Assembly: GCF_028596025.1 (NCBI RefSeq)
Contig: NZ_CP117167.1
Span: 1,426,001 to 1,490,000 of the forward strand
DNA length: 64,000 bases
Direction: 5' to 3'
Source: Mucilaginibacter jinjuensis
Lineage (GTDB): Bacteria > Bacteroidota > Bacteroidia > Sphingobacteriales > Sphingobacteriaceae
A program made the translations under genes and the position numbers. Numbering within the stretch: position 1 is the stretch's first letter; every line of letters begins with the position of its first letter. The notes below the pieces were generated by a model that was not told the origin of the DNA, searched no databases, and saw only the letters and a list, made by a program, of their open reading frames with translations. Positions 8,521 through 18,212 of the stretch are shown here, piece by piece.

Positions 8521-10878
8521 TTAAAAAGTAGTACTTAATGATACCCCATAAGTACGCGGGTTAGCCAAATGTGATGCTCCAAAATCGTAAGCATAATCAA
8601 TTACTTTTTTGTTGGCTATGTTACGCTCCCATAAAAACAGGCCAAACCTTTTAGTTTCCAAACCTAAACGCGCGTTAAATTTGCTGTAAGCTTTTTGCTC
8701 AATCTGGTTAGCGAGATCAAAGTATTGATCGCCAAGGTAACGCCATTCTCCGCGAGCAGTAAGCCGTGCCGATTGCGTACCTTCCAGTTCATAATTATAT
8801 TGAACGGCCAGCATAGAGGTAACATCAGGTGTAAAGATCTGGTGATTACCTTTTAAATCAACAGCCACACCATTATTGCCAACTACCAAATCAGTATAAC
8901 GGGCATGGGTATAGCCAAAGCTATAATCAACGCTAAGCCATTTTATGGGCAGGGCATTAAGCTGTAGTTCTGCGCCCTTGCTGTTCATCCTGCCTGCGCT
9001 TTTAGTAACGGTTATGGCATCAGGCAAAATAAGCGTGGGCACCTGTGCATTATTTACGTGGATATAAAACACATCGGCATTTAAGCGCAGTTTGTTATTG
9101 AAGAAATTATTTTTCGAACCAATTTCAAAGTTATTGCTATACTCCGGGTTAAATGTATAAAGCGGTGGCTGTGATGGATCTGACGATAACTCTGTTATGC
9201 CACCAGCCCTGAAACCACGGCTGTAACCCCCATATAAATTATTATTGGCCGAAAGGTGATAATCGATATTAAGCTTTGGTGAGAAAGCCTTAAAATTAGC
9301 CTTGGCCGATGTATCTGCCTGGGTTACGATGGCGGGTTGCCCATCGGGCTGGTATTCTCCAATTACGTTTTCTTTCTTATGTTCGTAATCATACCTTAAA
9401 CCTGCTGTAATATCCAGATGATGAGTGATGGTATAAGTAGCCTGTCCGTAAGCTGCCAGGCCAAGGTCACGGTCGGTATTGGTGTTGATGCTGGTAAAAT
9501 CTGACACCGGCGAACCCAAGGCTGCGGCATCCGCACCGTAATGTGTGCCTTGTTTATTTGGTGCATAATGGTAAAAGCCATACAAGCCGCCAGTCCATTT
9601 TAATTTAGAGGCTGAGGCCGGGGAGGTGAAACGAAATTCCTGGATGCCGGTTTTTACCTTATTCCAGCCGTCGCCATAATTATTTACGATAGACACGGCA
9701 TCAAGCGGCGAAAAATCGCCGTCGATTGGTGTGGTATAATAGCGGTTGTTTACCTGGTACGACGATAGGGATGTGAAATTGAAACTTCGGCCCGTATAGT
9801 TAACAGCTAAAGATGAATAGAAGGTATTATCAATCATTTTGGTTGTCGCATCTTGATCCACATGGTATGGCTTACTCAACGCATCTGCTGATGAGCCCGC
9901 CAGCGGGAAAGCGCCATTGTTGCGGTTGTTATAATTCTTAACGTTCAGGTTAAAATTAAGCTTTGAATTAGCCAGAAACTTAAGCGAGTAATTACCGAGA
10001 AAGAAATGCTGCTTATCGAAATGGCTATTATTATAAGTATTGGTGTAAAAACCGTTGAAGCCCGAATAAACTCCGGCAATGCCGAGGTATAGTTTATCTT
10101 TTATTAAAGGCGCTTTAATGCCAAGTGTATAACGCTGCTGGCCGTAGTTGCCAAAATCAATCCCCGCAAAGCCGCTTAATGTATTAGAGGGTTGTTTGGT
10201 AATGATGTTAATTACACCGCCCGTTGCATTGCGGCCATAAAGTGTAGATTGCGGCCCGCTTAGAATTTCAATTCGTTCCACATCCAATAATTGCGGGATG
10301 TAAGTATCCAGGTTGTATTGATTTACGCCATCAACATAAGTAGCAACCGCCGGATCGTAAGAGGTGGTTACAATGCCTCTAATTCCGGTAACTGTACGGT
10401 TATCGCCCGGCCCGGCCGAGTATAGGTTAGGTGCAATGGCAGTTAGATCCTTTAAATCCCATAACCTGTAATTGGCAATTTGTCTGGCGTTGAGTGTAGT
10501 AATGGCGGTCGGTACAGTTTGCTGATCTTGTTCAGTTTTTTGTGCTGTTACTGTTACTTCATCCAATTGCTTGTTGGATGGATTAAGTTGGATATTGATT
10601 TGCTGATTTTGCCCGGTAATATTGATCTGCTGATTTTTATCGGCATAACCGATAGCGCTGATATTGAGTGTATACTTACCGGCAGTAATTTGTTTAAAAT
10701 TGAATTGACCGTTTTTATCTGTGGCAGTATTGTAGTTGGTATTTAAGATTCGGACAGTGGCTCCGGTTATTGGATGATGTTGCGTATTGTAAACCGACCC
10801 CGATAGATTAACCGGTGTTTGGCTTTTAACAGAAAAAGATATGAAAAGGAACAGTAGAAAGGTAGAAATAATTTTCAT
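8521..10878 (-). CDS. TonB-dependent outer-membrane receptor with N-terminal carboxypeptidase-regulatory-like domain
   Basis: A 785-residue receptor: signal peptide (cleavage near Ser-Val-Lys-Ser-Gln), a carboxypeptidase-regulatory-like beta-sandwich (about 25-100, Val-Asn-Leu-Ser-Gly-Ser-Val-Tyr start), a plug domain (about 110-230, with Gly-Pro-Gln-Ser-Thr-Leu-Tyr-Gly-Arg-Asn-Ala-Thr-Gly-Gly), and a 22-strand barrel ending in Phe. It imports a ligand with energy from TonB-ExbB. There is no SusD gene beside it, so it is more like the siderophore/vitamin type than a SusC glycan importer; the ligand is unknown. An upstream ATG at 10911 exists, but the ATG at 10878 begins the signal peptide. 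Palindromic direct repeats flank it. Confidence 0.85.
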   Translation of the reverse strand: MKIISTFLLFLFISFSVKSQTPVNLSGSVYNTQHHPITGATVRILNTNYNTATDKNGQFNFKQITAGKYTLNISAIGYADKNQQINITGQNQQINIQLNPSNKQLDEVTVTAQKTEQDQQTVPTAITTLNARQIANYRLWDLKDLTAIAPNLYSAGPGDNRTVTGIRGIVTTSYDPAVATYVDGVNQYNLDTYIPQLLDVERIEILSGPQSTLYGRNATGGVINIITKQPSNTLSGFAGIDFGNYGQQRYTLGIKAPLIKDKLYLGIAGVYSGFNGFYTNTYNNSHFDKQHFFLGNYSLKFLANSKLNFNLNVKNYNNRNNGAFPLAGSSADALSKPYHVDQDATTKMIDNTFYSSLAVNYTGRSFNFTSLSSYQVNNRYYTTPIDGDFSPLDAVSIVNNYGDGWNKVKTGIQEFRFTSPASASKLKWTGGLYGFYHYAPNKQGTHYGADAAALGSPVSDFTSINTNTDRDLGLAAYGQATYTITHHLDITAGLRYDYEHKKENVIGEYQPDGQPAIVTQADTSAKANFKAFSPKLNIDYHLSANNNLYGGYSRGFRAGGITELSSDPSQPPLYTFNPEYSNNFEIGSKNNFFNNKLRLNADVFYIHVNNAQVPTLILPDAITVTKSAGRMNSKGAELQLNALPIKWLSVDYSFGYTHARYTDLVVGNNGVAVDLKGNHQIFTPDVTSMLAVQYNYELEGTQSARLTARGEWRYLGDQYFDLANQIEQKAYSKFNARLGLETKRFGLFLWERNIANKKVIDYAYDFGASHLANPRTYGVSLSTTF

Positions 10879-10933
10879 GCTGCAATTATACAACAATACT
10901 ATGTTGCGCAAAATGCAGGATTGGGTTTATCAC

Positions 10934-10995
10934 GCTGTCGCAAGTTTAGCGTAGCGTAACTTGTGACTTATACTATTGTAAGCTTCCAGCTTACG
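10934..10995. repeat. Palindromic repeat flanking the TonB receptor gene, upstream side
   Basis: Second copy of the 8445-8507 element in direct orientation, with one or two changes in the first palindrome and a 'gtaagcttccagcttac' hairpin. It is followed by about 65 bp of non-coding sequence up to the C/G palindrome at 11061. Confidence 0.75.
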
Positions 10996-11060
10996 CAAGG
11001 TGAAACCTTGCCATAGTTTGACCATTCCGATGATAATCGGGACGGTAGCTAAGGTTACTC

Positions 11061-11080
11061 CCCCCTTTAGGGGGCTGGGG
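11061..11080. repeat. Short 'CCCCCTTTAGGGGG' palindromic repeat, copy 1
   Basis: A 14-bp palindrome followed by 'ctgggg'. The same unit recurs at 21485-21498 and 21700-21720. It directly abuts the 3' end of the MarC gene. Confidence 0.6.
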
Positions 11081-11650
11081 CTACAAATGCGTATTGCTCC
11101 TAAACAACTTAATAGCAATAGCCAATAAAATTACCCCGAATGCTTTACGCAAAATATTTACCCCGGTTGGGCCGAGCAGTTTCTCCAGCCATTGCACGTT
11201 TTTTAGCACCAGGTAAACCACAATGGTGTTTACTACAATACCCACAACAATATTCTGGGTTTGGTATTGCGATTTAAGGGATAGCAGGGTTGTCATGGTG
11301 CCGGCACCTGCAATAAGCGGGAAGGCGATGGGTACGATAGAAACAGTGGTAGGCATTTCCTCTTTAAACAGGTTAATACCCATAATCATTTCCATGGCAA
11401 TGATGAAGATCACCAACGAACCTGCAATGGCGAATGATGCAATATCGAGGCCAATTACCTTTAAGATAGCTTCGCCTGCGAACAGAAAACCAACCATTAA
11501 TACCAATGCTGCAATACTTGCCCTTTCTGACTGGATATGCCCAACGCGGCTTCGCAGTTCGATGATAACGGGTATGGTCCCCAGCACATCAATGATGGCA
11601 AAAAGGATCATGGTTACAGATAGTATTTGGTTAAAGTCGAAATAGGTCAC
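11081..11650 (-). CDS. MarC/NAAT-family inner-membrane protein
   Basis: A 189-residue multispanning protein with about six hydrophobic segments. The opening (Phe-x-x-Ile-Asp-Val-Leu-Gly-Thr-Ile-Pro) and the Gly-Ala-Gly-Thr-Met-Thr-Thr segment are typical of the MarC family (UPF0056). MarC is not a multiple-resistance pump despite its name; some archaeal relatives carry small neutral amino acids. It overlaps the MFS gene by 4 bp and is the last gene of a three-gene cluster with the nitrilase. Confidence 0.82.
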   Translation of the reverse strand: MTYFDFNQILSVTMILFAIIDVLGTIPVIIELRSRVGHIQSERASIAALVLMVGFLFAGEAILKVIGLDIASFAIAGSLVIFIIAMEMIMGINLFKEEMPTTVSIVPIAFPLIAGAGTMTTLLSLKSQYQTQNIVVGIVVNTIVVYLVLKNVQWLEKLLGPTGVNILRKAFGVILLAIAIKLFRSNTHL

Positions 11651-12825
11651 TCGATGCAGTTTTGTTGTTCTTTAGATTTCAACCTGAAAGTAAGCAAAAA
11701 CCCGATTAAAATATAAAATGAAGCCAGAAAAAATACCGAATGTATAGAGATAGCACTGATCAGCCCTGCGCCAACAGGCCCAAGCGTTTGGCCAATAGAG
11801 GCGTACGATTGGTTAACGCCGAGTATTTCGCCCTGCTTACGCGGATCGTTATGGTCGGCAATAATGGCGTTGAGCATAGGGTTACGTAAACCATTAAACA
11901 AGCCATAAACAAACAGGCATACCGCAAAAAAGAAAAAAGTTTTGGTAAAGCCCGCCGCAAACATAGCCGCCATACACAACATGGTAGAGAGTAACAAGAT
12001 CACCGATTTAGACGGGAATATTTTAGTAAATAGCGATACACACATCTGCATAATAATACCCGTTACCGCAAAGCCTGCATAAAATAAGCCGATGTTAGTA
12101 GGGCTTATCTTCAGCACATCAACACTAAAGGTTTGGAAACCGATGATCATGGTAAACTGCGCCATCGTTAAAAAGAAACCGGTTAATACCGCAGTGCCGA
12201 TAACAGGCTTTTTCATGACGGTGGCTAAAGAGGCAAATGTAAATTTGCTTTTTGCACCCTTTACACGCTTATCTTTAGTATAGGTCTCCTTTAACAGAAA
12301 TACGGTTGCCAATGTACCCAGCAAAGCAATCCCCGCGGCAAAATAAAACGGAAACTGCATGCCAAACCTGCTGAGCAAACCACCAAGCGCAGGCCCGCAT
12401 ATAAAGCCAAAACCAAATGCCGAGCTAAGGTAGCCGAACTTCTTCGCCCTGTCTTTAGGCGTAGCCGTATCAGATATCATGGCTTGAGCTACCGAGATAT
12501 TGCCGCCTGTAATACCATCCAGTATGCGCGCGGCAAAAAGCATCACTATGCTATGAGCTGTGGCAAATAGGAGGAAGGAGAGGCAAGTGCCGGCCAGACT
12601 GATAGCCAATACCGGCTTTCGTCCCCATTTATCTGAGATTGCACCTAAAAGCGGCGTAGCAAAAAACTGTGCAATAGAAAAAGATGCCGTGAGGTAACCC
12701 ACCGTTTGCTGATTAATGCCAAAGGTTTTACCATACGAATAAATTAACGGAACAATGATGCCGAAGCCCAGCGAGTTAATTACGCAAACACAGATCAGTA
12801 CCCACAGATTTTTATCGGCCTTCAT
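11647..12825 (-). CDS. MFS transporter, TetA/DHA1-like
   Basis: A 392-residue protein with twelve predicted membrane segments. The loop between segments 2 and 3 holds the MFS motif A (Gly-Ala-Ile-Ser-Asp-Lys-Trp-Gly-Arg-Lys-Pro) and the N-terminus reads like Tet/DHA1 drug:H+ antiporters (Gly-Phe-Gly-Ile-Ile-Val-Pro-Leu). Motif C-like Gly-Pro-Ala-Leu-Gly-Gly is in segment 5. It is likely an exporter of small hydrophobic compounds; substrate unknown, and there is no adjacent TetR regulator. It sits 15 bp behind the nitrilase gene and overlaps marC by ATGA, so all three are probably co-transcribed. Confidence 0.85.
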   Translation of the reverse strand: MKADKNLWVLICVCVINSLGFGIIVPLIYSYGKTFGINQQTVGYLTASFSIAQFFATPLLGAISDKWGRKPVLAISLAGTCLSFLLFATAHSIVMLFAARILDGITGGNISVAQAMISDTATPKDRAKKFGYLSSAFGFGFICGPALGGLLSRFGMQFPFYFAAGIALLGTLATVFLLKETYTKDKRVKGAKSKFTFASLATVMKKPVIGTAVLTGFFLTMAQFTMIIGFQTFSVDVLKISPTNIGLFYAGFAVTGIIMQMCVSLFTKIFPSKSVILLLSTMLCMAAMFAAGFTKTFFFFAVCLFVYGLFNGLRNPMLNAIIADHNDPRKQGEILGVNQSYASIGQTLGPVGAGLISAISIHSVFFLASFYILIGFLLTFRLKSKEQQNCIE

Positions 12826-12840
12826 TTAAAATTATTGGGA

Positions 12841-13629
12841 TTATTGTTGATAAAGCTCTGGTTTTAATCTGTTGGCTAAGTAGCCGGTTGCAAGGTCGGG
12901 GTTTATTTCGGCTACCAGTACACCCGCTTCGCCGTAAGGTTGGTGGGCTATGTATTTACCATCAGGCGCAATTAATGAGGTAGCCGATTCCGGGAACTCT
13001 GTCGCGTTGTTTACGCTGGCAAAATAAATAGTGTTCTCTATCGAACGCATCATCATGGCTTTTTCATAGTAAGGGTTATCAGGATGTCCCCATACAACGG
13101 GTTTAGTGCCCTGCTTATTGCTGCCTGCAAAATGCGGGTGGAAAACTATTTTGGCACCACGCCTTGCCAGTTGCCTCACAGATTCGGGGTAACGAAAACC
13201 TTCGTGGCAAATTACAATGCCAAATTTTACGCCTTGTACCTCAAATATATGTCGTTCCGTACCCGGTGTCCAATGATTATCTTCTGATGGATCAAGCTGA
13301 TTTTTGGTTTGATAACCCATTACTGAGCCCTTATCAGAAATTACGAAAGCAACATTGAGGAAGCCCATATCGTACCAATCCATCGGTAGTATAAGCGTTA
13401 TACGATGCTGCTTTGCAATTTTACAAGCCTGCTTCAGAGCCATTGTAAGTTCTTCTTGAGAAGGCTGCTCTACCTCAAATTCAGCGAGAGGGTAACCTGG
13501 GATGTACGATTCCGGGAAGCAGATAATGGCTGCTCCTTTTTCGGCTGCTTCTTTGGCCAGTTTATCTACCCAGAATAAACCATCGTTAATTGATTTTGGA
13601 AATGGGGGCGAGGTTAAAGCTATTTTCAT
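12841..13629 (-). CDS. Carbon-nitrogen hydrolase (nitrilase superfamily)
   Basis: A 262-residue cytoplasmic hydrolase of the nitrilase fold, cleaving C-N bonds of amides or nitriles. The Glu-Lys-Cys triad is visible: Glu in Cys-Phe-Pro-Glu-Ser near residue 44, Lys in Tyr-Gln-Thr-Lys-Asn-Gln-Leu near 112, and Cys in Ile-Val-Ile-Cys-His-Glu-Gly near 147. The start at 13629 (Met-Lys-Ile-Ala-Leu) matches the family; an upstream in-frame ATG at 13713 would add 28 residues that overlap the preceding terminator. The specific substrate is not predictable. It is first in the cluster with the MFS and MarC genes. Confidence 0.85.
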   Translation of the reverse strand: MKIALTSPPFPKSINDGLFWVDKLAKEAAEKGAAIICFPESYIPGYPLAEFEVEQPSQEELTMALKQACKIAKQHRITLILPMDWYDMGFLNVAFVISDKGSVMGYQTKNQLDPSEDNHWTPGTERHIFEVQGVKFGIVICHEGFRYPESVRQLARRGAKIVFHPHFAGSNKQGTKPVVWGHPDNPYYEKAMMMRSIENTIYFASVNNATEFPESATSLIAPDGKYIAHQPYGEAGVLVAEINPDLATGYLANRLKPELYQQ

Positions 13630-13671
13630 TTGGAATGATAACAGGTGATAATTCTTAGGCAATATCAACAA

Positions 13672-13706
13672 AAAAAGGTTCTGCTTGCACAGAACCTTCT
13701 TCAATA
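13672..13706 (-). terminator. Intrinsic terminator after the APC permease gene
   Basis: On the minus strand a 10-11-bp stem (aaggttctg with cagaacctt) is followed by seven T. It lies 17 bp beyond the stop of the permease gene and before the nitrilase start. Confidence 0.8.
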
Positions 13707-13722
13707 ATGTCACAAAAATGTG

Positions 13723-15255
13723 TTATTCTACATATTTTGGATTTGGCGGATCATTAGGGATCTCGTCAATACCATGGCGAACTTTAGAGTTTTTAATACT
13801 GTAAGTAAAGTAAACAATAAAGCCGATAATTAACCATACAATTAAACGTGCCCAGTTTTCCCAGCCTTCACTCGCAATCATAAACAAACAAACTATTGCA
13901 CCCAGAGGGCATACAATGTAATATAAAGGCGTTTTGAAAGGGCGGTTAATGTTAGGGTCTGTTTTACGCAAAATAAAGATACCCACGCAAACCAATACGA
14001 AAGCAAACAGGGTACCGATACTTACCATATCGCCCACAATGCTATCTGGTACAAAGCCCGCAAAAATAGATACGAAACCAAAGAACAACCATTGTGATTT
14101 GTATGGGGTACGGAATTTTGGGTGCAGCTTAGAAAATACGCCCGGTACTAAACCATCAGTACTCATGGTGTAAAATACACGGGTTTGGCCCATTAACATC
14201 ACCAGGATCACAGATGAGAAACCTGCCAGAATTGCCACGGTAACCAGTTTAGCCAGCCACTCGAAACCCGGCATGTGATGGCGGATTGCATAAGAAACCG
14301 AAGCCTCGCTGCCTTGTGTTAAAAACTCTTTGTATGAAGCAATACCGGTTAATACGTGCGAGAACAGGATGTATAAAGCAGTACAGATAACCAACGAAAT
14401 TAAGATACCCATTGGCATATCTTTTTGTGGGTTTTTAGCTTCCTGCGCAGCTGTTGATACGGCATCGAAACCAATAAAGGCAAAGAATACGATACTTGCA
14501 CCGCGTAAAACCCCAAACCAGCCGTGGTTGCCCGAATCGGCGTAGTTGTGCATTACACCGGTGTTTAATTTAATGCTTCCGGCATCAGCAGGGATCATGT
14601 AAGGTGTGTGATTTAACGGGTTAATAAACTGCCAGCCGAAACCGATGATCAGTAATACAATAGCTACTTTTACCAATACGATAATGTTATTTACCGCTGC
14701 AGATTCTGCAGTACCGCGGATCAGCAATAAGGTAAGTAAAAAGATGATCAAGATAGCCGGTAAGTTAACCAGGCCGTGAACTCCCGCATCAGATACCTGG
14801 AAAGGCGAGTGGCTCCACTCGTAAGGTATGGAGAGCCCAAAGAAGGTCTGGAGTAAATCATTGAGGTATTGCGACCAGCCAATGGCCACGGTAGCCGCGC
14901 CCAGGGCGTATTCGAGTACTAAATCCCAGCCAATTATCCAGGCAATAAATTCGCCCATAGTGGCATAAGAGTAGGTGTAAGCACTACCGGCAATAGGTAT
15001 CATACTGGCAAATTCGGCATAGCATAAACCGGCCAGGGCGCACCCTACGGCAGCAATTATAAAAGATATAGTAACCGCAGGGCCTGCGTTACCACCAGCA
15101 GCAGCAGCTGTACGTACAAATAAGCCTGCACCAATAATAGCACCTATACCCAATGCAATTAATGCAGTTGGCCCAAGGGTGCGTTTTAAGGTCTTCTCCG
15201 ATTCGGCTGACGCAGCCAACAACGACTGAATGGACTTCTTAATAAATAAACTCAT
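13723..15255 (-). CDS. APC-superfamily amino acid permease, cationic amino acid transporter type
   Basis: A 510-residue protein with 12-14 hydrophobic segments. The first one carries Gly-Ile-Gly-Ala-Ile-Ile-Gly-Ala-Gly-Leu-Phe-Val, the unwound substrate-binding turn of APC transporters, and the block Ala-Glu-Phe-Ala-Ser-Met-Ile-Pro-x-x-Gly-Ser-Ala-Tyr-Thr-Tyr follows, as in CAT/YfnA permeases. Likely amino acid/H+ symport at the inner membrane. The cytoplasmic tail (about 490-510) is charged and ends Asn-Pro-Lys-Tyr-Val-Glu. Single gene with its own terminator. Confidence 0.88.
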   Translation of the reverse strand: MSLFIKKSIQSLLAASAESEKTLKRTLGPTALIALGIGAIIGAGLFVRTAAAAGGNAGPAVTISFIIAAVGCALAGLCYAEFASMIPIAGSAYTYSYATMGEFIAWIIGWDLVLEYALGAATVAIGWSQYLNDLLQTFFGLSIPYEWSHSPFQVSDAGVHGLVNLPAILIIFLLTLLLIRGTAESAAVNNIIVLVKVAIVLLIIGFGWQFINPLNHTPYMIPADAGSIKLNTGVMHNYADSGNHGWFGVLRGASIVFFAFIGFDAVSTAAQEAKNPQKDMPMGILISLVICTALYILFSHVLTGIASYKEFLTQGSEASVSYAIRHHMPGFEWLAKLVTVAILAGFSSVILVMLMGQTRVFYTMSTDGLVPGVFSKLHPKFRTPYKSQWLFFGFVSIFAGFVPDSIVGDMVSIGTLFAFVLVCVGIFILRKTDPNINRPFKTPLYYIVCPLGAIVCLFMIASEGWENWARLIVWLIIGFIVYFTYSIKNSKVRHGIDEIPNDPPNPKYVE

Positions 15256-15834
15256 TGTTTTTGTTCAGTTGTAAGGATTTAATCATGTTTAGCAGTCCCA
15301 AACGTACTTAATTTTCTCCAAAAACGGAAAGGGGTGCTTGTAACAATCAAGAATAAGAAAACAATTAACCTAAATAGATGTATTTGCGGCTTTTTGAAGG
15401 TGTAAATAAGGTTCAAAGTGTGCTTTTGACACAAATTTATCATTGAAAATCACCAAAATGTAAGTGTTAAGGTGTTTGGCCGGGTAATGTAGTTTTAGAT
15501 AAACTTGATAAATGCTAAATGACTATAAATTCTATAGGATAATTTAGATATTCTATAGAATTATGCATGAGCTTTTTGAAAGCAGGTACAATAGCATTGA
15601 TGTTCCAGTAGTCCCGCTTTGCGCTTATACTGCACGAGGCATTAAGCGCGAGGCCGGTATCCGCTGCAATCGGGTTTAGGAATGTGCGGGTAACCACCGT
15701 AAGCACGTCATTGCGAGGTACGAAGCAATCGCGAACTTTATAGAGCCGCTCTGTATATCGGGGATTGCTTCGTACCTCGCAATGACGAGTTGGTAATAAA
15801 CAAAGAAGGGAGGCTTGATTCCTCCCTTCTTTGT
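15256..15834. other. Gene-free region with inverted repeat and degenerate repeat sequence
   Basis: No convincing gene. It contains an inverted repeat of AATTCTATAG arms (15528-15537 and 15553-15562); the right part is itself a perfect palindrome. Then comes GC-rich sequence (about 15570-15685) that looks like non-coding repeat DNA, then the 82-bp palindrome at 15706. A short minus-strand frame (15515-15706) has no codon pattern I trust. Confidence 0.5.
15706..15787. repeat. 82-bp palindromic repeat, copy 3
   Basis: Arms of 25 bp with the 'ggtacg' variant in both arms; same orientation as copy 1. It lies just before the terminator of the pyrophosphatase gene. Confidence 0.9.
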
Positions 15835-15837
15835 TTA
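15795..15837 (-). terminator. Strong terminator overlapping the hppA stop codon
   Basis: A 16-17-bp perfect stem (aaacaaagaagggagg with cctcccttctttgttt) around a 7-nt loop. The outer end includes the TAA of the pyrophosphatase gene, so translation termination and the hairpin overlap. Confidence 0.8.
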
Positions 15838-18072
15838 TGCTTTTTTCTCCGCCTTCCCTACATGTACAATCATCGATTGTATCTTAATCTCTTTCTGAAT
15901 ATGCTTATTCGTATTCACCTCTTTATGTAAATGCGGTGCAATTACCAAAGACACGATCGACATCAGCTTAATCAAAATATTCATCGATGGACCGGAGGTG
16001 TCCTTGAATGGATCGCCCACGGTATCACCGGTAACTGAAGCTTTGTGTGGTTCCGATTTTTTGTAGTAGATCTCACCGTTGATCTCTACGCCTTTCTCGA
16101 ATGATTTTTTGGCGTTATCCCATGCACCACCGGCATTGCTCTGGAACATACCCATCAGCACGCCCGATACGGTTACACCGGCCAGCAAACCACCCAATAC
16201 TTCGGGGCCGAATGCAAAACCGATAATGATGGGAGTGATCAATGCAATAGCTCCGGGCGCAATCATTTCGCGGATTGATGCCTGGGTTGAGATTGCCACG
16301 CATTTCTCATACTCGGGTTTGGCTTTGTATTCCATAATACCCGGTATCTCGCGGAACTGACGGCGAACCTCTTCTACCATCGACATCGCTGCACGACCTA
16401 CCGCCGCAATACATAATGCCGAGAAAATGAAAGGAATCATCCCACCTACAAACAGTCCGGCCAGTACATCAGCCTTGTAAATATCGATATGATCGATGCC
16501 CGCTACACCTACAAAAGCCGCAAATAAAGCCAGTGAAGTTAAAGCTGCAGATGCAATGGCAAATCCCTTACCTGTGGCAGCAGTAGTGTTACCTACAGCA
16601 TCCAGGTTGTCTGTACGGTGGCGTACTTCTTCGGGTAACTGGTTCATTTCGGCAATACCACCTGCGTTGTCGGCAATTGGCCCGAAAGCATCGATGGCCA
16701 GTTGCATAGCAGTGGTTGCCATCATACCTGCGGCAGCAATAGCCACACCGTATAAACCGGCAAAGTGATATGATCCATAGATACCCGATGCTAATACCAA
16801 AATAGGTAACACGGTTGATTCCATCCCAACAGCCAAACCTGCAATAATATTGGTAGCATGTCCGGTTGATGATTGACGAATAATAGTCATCACCGGGCGT
16901 TTACCCATAGCGGTATAATATTCGGTAATGATCGACATCAGTGTACCCACAATCAATCCCACAACAATCGACAGAAACACACCTGTCTTGGTAAATACCA
17001 GTGATCCTGCTTTGATGTTACCGCTAATATCCAAATCGCGGGTGAGGTATAAATTACCTTCGGGCAGTAACCATCTCACGGCAAAGAACGTGGCAATGGC
17101 AGTTAATACAATTGCCATCCAGTTGCCAATATTTAGTGCGCTTTGTACGCTATCAGTCTCTTTGGTAATCCGGACAAATGAGGCGCTGATGATCGAAAAT
17201 ATCAAACCGATACCGGCAATCAGCATCGGTAATAAAACAGGTGCAATACCGCCAAAGTTATCATGCGATACAATCTCACGTCCCAAAACCATGGTTGCCA
17301 ACATGGTAGCCACGTATGATCCGAATAAATCGGCACCCATACCGGCTACGTCGCCCACGTTATCACCTACGTTATCGGCAATGGTAGCGGGGTTACGCAC
17401 GTCATCTTCGGGGATACCGGCTTCAACCTTGCCCACAAGGTCGGCGCCAACATCGGCAGCTTTGGTGTAGATCCCGCCACCAACACGGGCAAACAAGGCG
17501 ATAGACTCAGCCCCTAAAGAGAAGCCTGCCAGAACCTCGAGGGCTTTCTGCATTTCTTCGCCGTTTACATTGCCATGTACGTTTTTAACATAAATGGTGT
17601 AAAACACAATGAATAACGAACCAATACCTAAAACAGCTAAACCGGCAACGCCAAGGCCCATCACGGTGCCGCCGGTAAAAGATACTTTAAGTGCTTTGGC
17701 CAGGCTGGTTTTGGCAGCCTGTGTGGTGCGTACGTTGGCCTTAGTGGCAATACGCATACCGAGGAAACCGGCGAAAGCCGATAAAAATGCCCCGATAATA
17801 AATGAAACGGCAATAACCGGGCTCGAGGTGGCAACAGTGGTGCCCGACCAAGCCAACAAAATAACGGCAATAACGGCGAAGTAACTCATTACCTTCCATT
17901 CTGCACGTAAAAATGCCATAGCGCCATCGGCAATGTAACCGGCAAGGGTTTGCATGCCCTCATCACCGGCATCCTGTTTGGTTACCCAGGCAGACTTGCC
18001 GATCATGACGGCAATACTGATGAGCCCGAAAACAGGGATCAGATAAATTAAGTAAGTGTTCAAAAAATCCAT
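15835..18072 (-). CDS. hppA: Membrane-bound, K+-dependent ion-pumping pyrophosphatase
   Basis: Hydrolyses cytoplasmic PPi and uses the energy to pump Na+ and/or H+ out of the cell. The 745-residue protein has about 16 membrane segments. Seen: the PPi/Mg site block [19 protein letters not shown], the acidic block Asp-Ala-Phe-Gly-Pro-Ile-Ala-Asp-Asn, and [10 protein letters not shown]. In the last, Ala rather than Lys is the established mark of K+-dependent enzymes. K+-dependent bacterial forms are mostly Na+ or dual Na+/H+ pumps, so that is likely here, but the pumped ion cannot be read with certainty. The ATG at 18072 is the standard start; 18141 would add 23 polar residues. Confidence 0.92.
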   Translation of the reverse strand: MDFLNTYLIYLIPVFGLISIAVMIGKSAWVTKQDAGDEGMQTLAGYIADGAMAFLRAEWKVMSYFAVIAVILLAWSGTTVATSSPVIAVSFIIGAFLSAFAGFLGMRIATKANVRTTQAAKTSLAKALKVSFTGGTVMGLGVAGLAVLGIGSLFIVFYTIYVKNVHGNVNGEEMQKALEVLAGFSLGAESIALFARVGGGIYTKAADVGADLVGKVEAGIPEDDVRNPATIADNVGDNVGDVAGMGADLFGSYVATMLATMVLGREIVSHDNFGGIAPVLLPMLIAGIGLIFSIISASFVRITKETDSVQSALNIGNWMAIVLTAIATFFAVRWLLPEGNLYLTRDLDISGNIKAGSLVFTKTGVFLSIVVGLIVGTLMSIITEYYTAMGKRPVMTIIRQSSTGHATNIIAGLAVGMESTVLPILVLASGIYGSYHFAGLYGVAIAAAGMMATTAMQLAIDAFGPIADNAGGIAEMNQLPEEVRHRTDNLDAVGNTTAATGKGFAIASAALTSLALFAAFVGVAGIDHIDIYKADVLAGLFVGGMIPFIFSALCIAAVGRAAMSMVEEVRRQFREIPGIMEYKAKPEYEKCVAISTQASIREMIAPGAIALITPIIIGFAFGPEVLGGLLAGVTVSGVLMGMFQSNAGGAWDNAKKSFEKGVEINGEIYYKKSEPHKASVTGDTVGDPFKDTSGPSMNILIKLMSIVSLVIAPHLHKEVNTNKHIQKEIKIQSMIVHVGKAEKKA

Positions 18073-18212
18073 AAAGTCAGGTATATAATTGGTATAAAAC
18101 GAATGTTCGTAAAATTTTTGGGACTTGCAAGTATTTGACACTGAATTTGTAGTGCCTGTATGGGCATGTTAAATTTTTTAAATAGCTTAGGGCTCCAATT
18201 CACAAACTATTG

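Noticed and set aside
15515..15706. 63-codon minus-strand frame
   Set aside because: It lies in what appears to be repeat DNA and has no features of a real protein.
16079..17884. Several plus-strand frames up to 180 codons over hppA
   Set aside because: They are antisense to a gene with all family motifs and are Thr/Pro/Ala-rich as expected for shadows.
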